From: Agapanthus africanus
Lineage: Eukaryota > Streptophyta > Magnoliopsida > Asparagales > Amaryllidaceae
Assembly: GCA_030015575.1 (NCBI GenBank)
Contig: JASDDO010000028.1
Location: 27,073,154-27,137,153, forward strand
Reading direction: 5' to 3'
DNA: 64,000 nt
Numbering within the stretch: the first letter of the stretch is position 1; the number at the start of each line of letters is the position of its first letter. The translations under genes and the position numbers were made by a program. Shown here piece after piece: positions 56,047-64,000 of this stretch. Below the pieces are notes generated by a model. It had not been told where the DNA came from. It saw only the letters and a list, made by a program, of their open reading frames with translations, and did not search any database.

Positions 56047-56202
56047 TTTGTTGCGTTCGAAGATTGCAGTCGAAAGTCATTAACCTGCAAATAGAAGCAT
56101 GATTTCAGTACAGGCAATCAATGTATATGTTGATTGAGTTTGCATGGATATTTAACCCGAAATATGTGAGGAAAGATGGGTCACACTGAACGTGCCAGAA
56201 TC

Positions 56203-56674
56203 TGTAGGGTGTTTTTCGTCACCCCGTTGAGATGGGAATACGCGTCGCTTGTCAGGCGTACTACAGATTCCCCCTGTCTAAGGTAGGCGGAGGTTTATTA
56301 ATTATGGGGATCCGAACCTCCAGCAGCCGCAGACTAAGCTGCCGTTAATTACCCCTCGCTTTTGGAGCGAAGGAACCTCCGATTGACGGGTCAAACTGGT
56401 CATGCGAACTCAATGTACGGTGTGCATGTGTTGTGCAGTGAGAGGTTTTGGATATATCGGGGGCCCCGTAGAGTTTACGGGGGTCCTGCTACCCAGATAG
56501 CGGGCTGGGGGTCAAGAGGGCTAGCAACCCCCTTACGGGATGCGGGGCAGCGCCCCGTTAGAAAAAAATTTCTAGCGGGGGAGGTAAATTTAGTGTGGAG
56601 TGCATATAAAATGAGGGGGGAAGCATCTTAAAGACGCGTGCATGGAGCTAGGTGCCAGCGCCTTACGTGCCGGG
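56203..56674 (-). repeat. Tat 5' LTR, right part in element sense
   Basis: Plus-strand start TGTAGGGTGTTTTTCGTCACC, colinear with 47022-47455 of the 3' LTR. Interrupted at GTGCCGGG by E2 and resumed at 62038. Pre-insertion order is visible in the 3' LTR. Confidence 0.88.
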
Positions 56675-57353
56675 TGTAGGGTTTTTAAGCACAACAGAAA
56701 GGTTTCGGGTGGTATCATCCATGCCAAATTAAAATTTTGCCATGCTTAAAAGAACCCTAACCTAGATCTTGTACTAGAGAATCATGCGGAAACATAAAGC
56801 AAACAACTTTATTCCTAAGTGATTAGGGATTATAACCTTTGTAGTCTGTTCCTTCACTTCATTAGCTCCAAGTAGTGGTCCCTTCGCTACGATCATCGAG
56901 CTCCCGGACTCTTGAGAGGCTCCACACGGTGTATGATGCATGCTTGCTTGTAGTCTTTGAAATCCAAGATGATCTACTTCGAGGAAACATAAACTCAAGC
57001 TATCTCCTCACTAATTTAGGGTTTAGTGAAGCAAACACCCTAACTAAATGGCTAATAGTAGATGATGATGAAGTAGGAAATGGGCCCTCTTTAGTTTTCT
57101 TTTTCTCACAATATTTCATCACAAAGAAAAAGCTAGCAAGCTTTCATGAGGAAGAAGAAGATGAAGTGATGAATGAATTGAGATGAGCTTAGAAATGCAA
57201 CCTTGGATTAGTTTATGTTATAGCTAACCCATATAGAGAATAAACCATGAGCTAGGGTTAAAGGTTAGGTTAAGAAATATCTTAAGTAAAAACAAAAGAG
57301 GTGGACTGTAGTCAATGTTCTACTAGCTTCCATGAAGCTCAACTATGACTAAT

Positions 57354-58190
57354 TCCATATCATTTGTGAATTACTTAAAAAGATAAATAAAACCATAACA
57401 TAAACCCTAGCATGGTATAAGTCTCATACATACATGTTGCATGTGTAATCTAGCATGACACATTAATATATATCACATATATATTTATGTGTGCTAAAGA
57501 AAATAATACAATAAACATATATCACATATATGTTAAATGTATTCAAAAGTGAGAAAAATAAATACTTAAGTGAGCATATATTAGTTAATGTAATTTAATA
57601 TATCAAATACATAATTATACATTAAATTATTAAATCAACACTTGATTTAATAATCTGGCTATATCACATACAACCGACTAATATAATATGTATCATTTTA
57701 TCGAATCAACACTTGATCCGATAACCCGGCTATATCACATACAACCGGCCGATATCACATATCGCGAGAATAGTATACGGTATAATATACACGTATTATT
57801 CTCGGTCCCGCACATATCACATATGTGCTCCTACTCCGTTTCGCCTTAGCCAGGAAACCTTTGTGTAGGACTTTAAAGACTCGTCAATACGCCGGCACTA
57901 GGTGATGATCATATCAAACACCCACAACAAGCAGTCAGCTAAACGTAACGGCCACCCGGGTGCTGAGCGATTAGAAGATCAACAAGCAAGCCTGTACATA
58001 CTCTTGCGAATCCAATCAGTAACACTACCGTACAGTCCGGTCTCTTCGTCTGATATGTCGCATATCCAGTCTAGGGGTGGTAAACGTCAGACCCCAGTAA
58101 CCGATAAGTCGTGCCGATGTGAGGCTTATAACGGGTCAAGAAACTACTGATGATACTTACCAGTAGATCTCCATATCTGCTAGTTTCGCT
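57354..58190 (-). repeat. E2 LTR segment, copy 1
   Basis: Direct repeat of 60481-61310, both starting TTCCATATCATTTGTGAATT and ending near GATCTCCATATC. Relation to the E1 LTR (reverse orientation) is seen in the shared CTATATCACATACAACCG region and the ATTGACGAGTC/TTAGAGTCC words. Confidence 0.85.
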
Positions 58191-58870
58191 AAAGAGGTCA
58201 CTCCCGGTGAAGGGATCTCGGCTCTTTCCTTATCGAATAAGGTGCTGGATATTCTACAAGGAATACCGCTATGCAAAGCAAAAACTAGAGCTACCCATTT
58301 TAAAAATTTGATTTAAAACAATCTTTTTAGGTTTCTTATCTTTCATTAATCTCATTAATGAAGTCCTATCATTTATTCTTCCTAAGTATCACAGAAGAAA
58401 CGAAAATACAATGTACGCTTATGCCATCCGCATTCACCACGGTGTCCCGTTATGCACCGTTAGATTACTTAACTAACGGCATAGCGGGACGGGACTAGCG
58501 CGGGTGCAAAATATAAGCAACGTTTATTATATATCATATGTACAATAGTAAAGCATTCGTCTCACGCATATAAAGTGATCACATCACAGAATATCAGCAG
58601 CAGAAGATAACATGTGAAATATTGGATATACTAGGAGGTCCGTGTTTTATTTTGAGCCTGTATAAAATACGGATTCCACGGTCGCGATGAATAGCCAAAC
58701 CCACATCCCTAGACCGCTACAAGAGTGACAAGCAACCCTACCAATTCTAGAGTTAGGAGACCCGGACTCGACTCCTCGAGTTGGTCTCCCACTGGACTCT
58801 AGAACCCGGTTACTTGTGCTCCCCTCTTTGGGTCTATCCTAATGCGTAAAAGTAAATAATATACAACAAT
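58170..58870. repeat. E2 block shared with E1 (29640-30520, inverted)
   Basis: Plus-strand reading AKEVTPGEGISALSLSNKVL near 58185 corresponds to the minus-strand reading in E1 around 30470. Further matching words are CTTAACTAACG near 58470 and ACTAGCGCGGGTG near 58496. Function unknown. Positions 58871-59005 show nothing further. Confidence 0.6.
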
Positions 58871-59005
58871 GGTGACATCATCCTCAACCCGGAAGTGCCC
58901 CAATAAAAGAATATTACATACAATGAATTTTACATGAATGAAAATAAAATATCTCATCTCACATAAAACCCCGGCTATTCAAAACACGACGATCCAATAT
59001 AACAT

Positions 59006-59364
59006 TGTTGGGGTAAAAATTTACACCCCGGTTGACCAAGTCAAAATCAAAGTCAACCCCAAGCCGAGTGGGCCCGAGCCCAGATCCAGTGGGCCCATGC
59101 CCGGGTCGAGCCCGAACATGAAGCGGCCGGCCTCCCCCCATGCCAAGATAAAAATTTTGTAATAAATAATTTTGTTGTATTTCTTTTATTTTATTTTCGG
59201 ATAAATGTAAGAAAAATAGGCATAAAGCCAAATTTTTGTAAAACCCATGGCTATGTGCAAAAAGAAATGGCACATGAGCCATGGGATAGGCAAAATGCCA
59301 TTTTGTGAAGCCCAAGGGGCTATGTATAAAATGTATGGCCTATAAAGGCAAGGATAATGAAATA
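59006..59364 (+). repeat. Truncated Tat LTR start
   Basis: TGTTGGGGTAAAAATTTACA at 59006 is an LTR start in plus orientation. It stays colinear with the first 350 bp of the other Tat LTRs (in reverse), with CATGGCTATGTGCAAAAAG and TAAGAAAAATAGGC words, and ends near AATGAAATATCCC. Confidence 0.82.
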
Positions 59365-59375
59365 TCCCAACAACC

Positions 59376-59510
59376 GACGTGGACGGTCGTTGCTGCCATT
59401 TTAGCGACTTGGACGGTCGGTGCTGCCCTTTTAGCGACGTGGACGGTCGGTGCTGCCATTTTAGCGACGTGGACGGTCGTTGCTGCCATTTTAGCGACTT
59501 GGACGGTCGG
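59376..59510 (+). repeat. 30-bp tandem repeat encoding a decapeptide
   Basis: GAC(G/T)TGGACGGTCG repeats start at 59376, 59406, 59436, 59466 and 59496, an exact 30-bp period with four full copies. As 30 is divisible by three, one frame encodes WTV(V/G)AA(I/L)LAT units. A partial copy occurs at 49585-49625 in the Tat element. Confidence 0.92.
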
Positions 59511-59540
59511 TTCTTGATTTGACTTGCTCTGCTTCTTGCA

Positions 59541-59981
59541 ATGTCAGGGGTAGACTCGACTTGCTCCGCTTCTTGCGGTGTCGGAGTGGAAGTTGACGAT
59601 GGCGGACAAGCAACCTTTGATGAGGTAACCGAGATTGACTTAGGAACGTCCGGTAATCCAAGGCCGACCTACATCAGCTCACTCTTGTCGGAGGAAATGA
59701 AAGAGCAGATAATTGCCTTGCTGCGTGAGTTCGTCGACTGCTTCGCGTGGACGTACAAAGAAATGCCTGGCCTTTCCCCTGAGGTAGCCGTGCATAAGCT
59801 GGCTATATCTTCTGATGCTAAGCCAGTCAAACAAGCTCCTCGAAGAATGAGAAGGGAGTTGGAAGAAAAGGTCACCGAGGAAACCAAGAAACTCATCGAT
59901 GCCGGCTTCATCAGGGAAGAGAAATATGCAGACTGGATCGCATGCGTAGTCCCAGTGAAAAAGAAAAATGGGCAGATCCGA
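59541..59981 (+). pseudogene. Tat-type reverse transcriptase, N-terminal fragment
   Basis: The plus-strand frame contains the approach to RT (TYISSLLSEEMKEQIIALLR), then DCFAWTYKEMPGLSPEVAVH, LAISSDAKPVKQAPRRMRRE, KLIDAGFIREEKYADWIACV and VPVKKKNGQIR, a near-textbook Tat RT start. Homology stops at about 59981; the next residues do not continue to the DFRDLN box, and the catalytic YxDD part is absent. Truncated by the E2 rearrangement. In an autonomous element this domain copies the RNA into cDNA. Confidence 0.95.
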
Positions 59982-60480
59982 TCTGAGATCTTTCTTCCTT
60001 CTTCAAGGTTCCAAAACCTTCTTCTTTCTTTTGAATTAAATCAAGAGTTCTACTCTCCTTTTTATAAAACAAACATATCATAGCAACACATAATATCACT
60101 TGTCATCAACATAAGTAAATATGCGTATCACAATTGTCGTTGACATATAGCAACAAAAACGGTGATACACCACATATTACACTTACGGTCGCAGAAAAGA
60201 AAATGTCAAACTATAACATTTGGAATCAATAATCACCTTAGACATCATAAACCCTAAATATCACATATCTCGGGTATCAGAGCCTAGCTAGAGAATTAGA
60301 CGGATTGTGTAGGATTACGAAACCGAAACAACTCCGAAAGTTTCTGTCGAAATTTTCTGAGAGTCAAATTTTTTTTTAAACGACAGCAGAATGTTGTATA
60401 AGATGCAAGATGGACACGGTACAAAATTGAACCCTAGACCTCGGATTTTGGCCGGCCACAGAGCAAGGAAAACCGGCATG
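59982..60480. other. Unassigned segment with a primer-site-like word
   Basis: AT-rich, no coding sequence. GGGTATCAGAGCCTAGC at 60272-60288 resembles a copia tRNA-Met primer site on the plus strand, opposite to the orientation of the flanking E2 LTR copy, so this segment may be an inverted or foreign piece. Confidence 0.4.
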
Positions 60481-62037
60481 TTCCATATCATTTGTGAATT
60501 ACTTAAAAAGATAAATAAAACCATAACATAAAACCTAGCATGGTATAAGTCTCATACATAGATGTTGCATGTGTAACCTAGCATGACACATTAATATATA
60601 TCACATATATATTTATGTGTGATAAAGAAAATAATACAATAAACATATATCATATATATGTTAACTGTATTCAAAAGTGAGAAAAAGAAATACTTAAGTG
60701 AGTATATATTAGTTAGTGTAATTTAATATATCAAATACATAATTATACATTAAATTATTAAATCAACACTTGATTTAATAATCCGGCTATATCACATACA
60801 ACCGACTAATATAATATGTATCATTTTATCGAATCAACACTTGATCCGATAACCCGGCTATATCACATACAACCGTCCGATATCACATATCGCGAGAATA
60901 GAATACGATATCACATACACGTATTATTCTCGGTCCCGCATATATCATATATGTGCTCCTACTCCATTTCGCCTGAGCCAGGAAACCTCTATGTAGGACT
61001 CTAAAGACTCGTCAATACGCCGGCAGTAGGTGATAATCATATCAAACACCCACAAGCCGCAAGCGGTCAGCTAAACGTAACAGCCATCCGGGTATTGAGC
61101 GATCAGAAGATCAACAAGCAAGCATGTACATACTCCTACGAATCCAATCAGTAACACTACCGTACAGTCCGGTCTCTTCGTCTGATATGTCGTATATCCA
61201 GTCTAAGGGTGGTAAACGTCAGACCTCAGTAACCGATAAGTCGTGCCGATGTGAGGCTCATAACGGGTCGAGAAACTACTGATAAAACTTACCGGTAGAT
61301 CTCCATATCAGCCCTGACCAGGGACTTCCAGTTATAGCCAATCGAGCACAGCGCAACATCAACCCCTAATACCGGGAGAGACGAAACCCCTCTTATCGCT
61401 CATTGCCTCCATGTGATTTGGGACTGTACCCAAAAGCCACCATTTTGCACGTTCTCTTAAACGTGGTAAGGTGGAAATCAAAGCACAGTGGGAATCACAG
61501 AAGACTCTATGACAATCTCGGGTCTACAAACTAACCTGTACCAGTATCACCAGAGAACTGCTATCTGACGATAGGTATAATACCAACTAGGAGTTCTCGG
61601 CAAGTCTGTTCAGTGTACCCAGTCTCCACTGAGCACCCGTATACCATCTTTGATGTCAAACACCAATGGATGTGGGATTATCCATCGCCCATCATATGGG
61701 TCAAGAAGCGTATACGCTAGACTACTCTGGAGTATCGATGCCTTGTTTCGATACACCCTCGACTAGGAACAATTATATGATGTACTTGTGGACTATCCTG
61801 GCCCCACTAGTATGATCTCCATCATAGTCCTAGTAGTGAAGTACACATCCTAAGGGCTTTATCAATATGTGAGAGCAAGACAGTAACACAATACAAGTCA
61901 ACATGTTAAGATAAAGAGCAACCAGATAGCATACTATCATATCGATCAAGAAAGTCCTCTCTATATATATCCAAGCATCCACTATAATATACATCATATG
62001 TACAATAATGGCCTATAGGGCATATACATAACTAACA
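60481..62037 (-). repeat. E2 LTR, copy 2
   Basis: Includes the LTR start at 62037 (minus). 61310-62037 parallels E1 LTR 26635-27380 in reverse: for example CATCAACCCCTAATACCGGG and TGCCTCCATGTG appear as complements near 27250-27320. The low end at 60481 is a breakpoint. Confidence 0.82.
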
Positions 62038-62906
62038 CAGGGCGCGTGGGCGCTGGGCACCTCACGTGCCTAGTGTGTGGGCATTGGGCGCCCGCAGAAG
62101 AGGGGACTTGGTCCCTGCACTGGGAGCTGTGCTCCTAATTTGACTTATGGAGTTAAACTCCTAAAAAGAGATTAATTTATGGAGTTAAACTCCAACAGAT
62201 CTTGAATGGAGTTAAACTCCTAGAAATCTTTGGAAATGATCAAAGGGGACCCCTTTTTTTCTCCCCTTTGGCCCTGAATCTTCCCAAGATGGGATTTTTG
62301 GAGATGGCTCTCTTTCTTCTTCCATTTATGTTGGCCGGATCTTGGAGAAAAAGGGGGTGAGATTTAAAAATCTTCCCTTTTTGAGATCTGATAGAAGATC
62401 TGAGTTCCCTTTCAAGGGTTTGATGGTGAAAACTGTTTATTTTTGGAAAAGGAAGACTTAAACTCTTGATTTAATTCAAAAAGAGAGGAGAAGGTTTAGA
62501 ACCTTGAGGAAGGAGGAGCAGGCACAGAAACCCTAGATTTTGAGGGGAATGAAAAGTTATCCTTTATTTTATTATCATGTTGTCTTTTATAGCCTTACAA
62601 ATTTACACATAACCCCTTGGGCTTTACAAAATGGCATTTTGTCCATCCCATGCCTCATGTGCTCATTTCTTTTGCACATGAGCCATGGACTTTACAAAAA
62701 TTTGGCTTTATACCCATTTTTCTTACATTCATGCATAAAAAATTACATAAAAATTATATATTACATGATTTCATTTTGGTATGGGGGAGGCCGGCTGCGG
62801 GGCTCGACTTGGGTATGGGCCCACTTGATCTGGACTTGGGCCCGCTTACTTGGGGTTGACTTTGACTTTGACTGGGTCAACCGGGTTGTAATTTTTGACC
62901 CCAACA
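62038..62906 (-). repeat. Tat 5' LTR, left part in element sense
   Basis: Colinear with 47460-48299. Contains GGAGTTAAACTCC at about 62148, 62180 and 62208. Ends ACCCCAACA at 62906, followed by the CCGTG duplication. The open frame at 62540-62944 crosses the element edge and is not a gene. Confidence 0.9.
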
Positions 62907-62911
62907 CCGTG
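62907..62911 (+). repeat. Right target-site duplication of the Tat element
   Basis: CCGTG, identical to 47017-47021. Confidence 0.9.
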
Positions 62912-64000
62912 TTGATAACACCATTGTTAGGTTGTCTACCTTAGATAGGCAAGCACCTATATTCTCCGGCTCCCTGAGGCTCGAGAGAAATGGTCCCGCT
63001 TAAACCTATATCTACTAGTATCCTTATTGTAAATTAATATAACTTGAGGGGGTTTATGTAAAAATAGTTTTGATATATTTCCAAAATACACCTCAATTAT
63101 TTAATTATCGTGTTTAGGGTTTTCATAATTGTAATTTTTATAAAGTAAAATATTCTAGTGGATATAACCTAGATTTCATTGTATATGGTATTTTAGTGTA
63201 ATTTTGGAATGATATTGAATTATAAAGGTAGTTTCATGAAATTTGTGATTCCTTTGATTTAGAAAACATGGAATATATATAATATATTTAAATTAGATAT
63301 TTTGATAGTAGTTATATATATATAATATTTATTAAAAAAATAGAATTTATTTATTAAATAGAAATCATATTTTTCTTAAAAATTGCATTAAAAATTCCAT
63401 TGAGATCAAATGCTCCTTGCGGAGGTCTGTATCTCGCTCTACTAGGCCCGAGGATGTGCGATAACCCGCACCATCCCGATCGGGGTTCCCCAAAATGGGT
63501 TGTAGAGGCGTATTTGCAAGGAATTAAGTAATACACTTTTAAAGAAAACGGTTTTTGAATGTTTATGGTATTTAATCGTAAACTCATATTTTCCCATAAA
63601 CTATTATCCCAAGAGTGATCGTGCTATGTCAAAAATGTGTGTTGTGATGAGATAGGACATTACCTCATGAGTTTCTAAAGTTAATACGGTAAAATTGAAT
63701 AAACAATGTCGTATCTAACATGATGGTATTTTACCGTAAAGATAGAATAGAAGCTGCAATTTATATTATTTTGAGATGAAATTTGTTGTGAATGTTGTAT
63801 TATGCTTGTTAAACAATACATAAAGATGGTGGATTTTTTCTATAAAAAATTCTCTTTTTAGTTAAAATAGAATCGGAAGTCGAATTAACTCCGCTTTCAA
63901 CTAGTTTTGAAAAGTGATTTCGTTTTAATAGAAGAGAAGGGGGAAAGTAGGAACTTACTGATTGGAAAACAAAAGGAGAGAGAGAGGAAGCTATTGGAAT
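62912..64000 (-). repeat. Tekay-2 LTR, right segment, open at window end
   Basis: TTGATAACACCATTGTTAGG continues the LTR interrupted at 47021 and is colinear with the solo LTR from 53573 onward (GTTGTCTACCTTA, AGGCAAGCACCTAT, TTGTATATGGTATTTTA). The comparison suggests roughly another kilobase of LTR beyond 64000. No gene is seen in this stretch. Confidence 0.85.

Larger units (their letters stand above)
56675..62037 (-). mobile_element. Rearranged copia-like element E2 inside the Tat 5' LTR
   Basis: The high end, read on the minus strand, starts TGTTAGTTATGTATATGCCC, like the E1 LTR start TGTTGGCTATAGTGCCCT; the low end is TGTAGGGTTTTTAAGCAC on the plus strand. Flanks CCGGG (56670-56674) and CAGGG (62038-62042) match 4 of 5. 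Internal blocks: truncated LTR copy 56675-58190, the E1-shared block 58170-58870, a Tat fragment 59006-59981, an unassigned part 59982-60480, and an LTR copy 60481-62037. Positions 57354-58190 and 60481-61310 are direct repeats of one another. No copia protein is recognisable. Confidence 0.7.
47022..62906 (-). mobile_element. Tat-type gypsy element with broken gag and later insertions
   Basis: Minus orientation: 5' LTR 62906-62038 plus 56674-56203 (split by E2), gag 56046 down to about 50810 (split by a solo LTR), repeat-rich spacer 48582-50809, polypurine tract 48300-48314, 3' LTR 48299-47022, with CCGTG duplications outside. No RT, RNase H or integrase is seen in its own interior. The spacer at 48600-49680 has the opposite direction to that expected from the related fragment at 59376-59600, so an internal inversion or foreign insertion is likely. 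Non-autonomous and inactive. Confidence 0.85.

Noticed and set aside
47022-62906. Tat element in plus orientation
   Set aside because: LTR ends look TG...CA in both directions, but the polypurine tract at 48300 and the gag frames place the sense on the minus strand.

Overview
The window is plant nuclear DNA, most likely from a eudicot. It is AT-rich, has no bacterial gene organisation, and nearly all recognisable coding sequence belongs to Ty3/gypsy (Tekay, Athila and Tat-type) and Ty1/copia LTR retrotransposons, an RTE-type LINE and a CACTA-like DNA transposon. I cannot name the species. No intact host gene is visible. The best host-gene candidate is a broken F-box/DUF295-type pseudogene near 7.7-8.7 kb. 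All lineage names come from remembered family motifs, not a search.

Left part (1-14.9 kb), a mosaic of old fragments: a Tat-type LTR rich in short palindromes (1-2352); a small open frame whose start codon looks lost (2696-3037); a promoter-like stretch with GACGTC palindromes and a TATA box (4188-4565); a Tat RNase H-integrase remnant on the minus strand (5530-6792); a foldback element (7343-7595); the F-box pseudogene; a 5'-truncated RTE LINE with an 11-bp target-site duplication (9447-9938); a CACTA-like element that may carry a captured START-domain exon (10089-11102); and a minus-strand copia remnant with its 3' LTR (about 12370-14905).

Right part (14.9-64 kb), one nested retrotransposon pile. 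Tekay-1 (plus strand) is inserted in the copia linker at 14906 and has a full 5' LTR (14906-18077), a gag-only interior and a 3' LTR starting at 19601. That 3' LTR is split by a 4.35-kb probable solo LTR (21493-25841), by a 10-kb copia element E1 (26635-36663, target duplication catac), and at 36902 by a minus-strand Tekay-type LTR (Tekay-2) that runs off the right edge. Tekay-2 is itself split by a 9.1-kb Athila-type element (36910-46013, duplication cacgc) and by a Tat-type element (47022-62906, duplication ccgtg). The Tat element contains a minus-strand solo LTR in its gag (52555-55506, duplication cgggg) and a rearranged copia-like insertion E2 in its 5' LTR (56675-62037), which in turn carries a Tat LTR/RT fragment (59006-59981).

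Three elements from three gypsy lineages (Tekay-1, Athila, Tat) keep gag, with a protease as well in the Athila element, but show no reverse transcriptase, RNase H or integrase. They look like non-autonomous elements that would need proteins from elsewhere. I saw no CRISPR array, operon or clearly new biological system. The most unusual features are LTR palindrome arrays (paired G-boxes about one helical turn apart, GACGTC clusters, consecutive micro-hairpins), tRNA-like Pol III boxes in the Tekay-1 LTRs, and repeated polypurine-tract-like sites in the Athila element.
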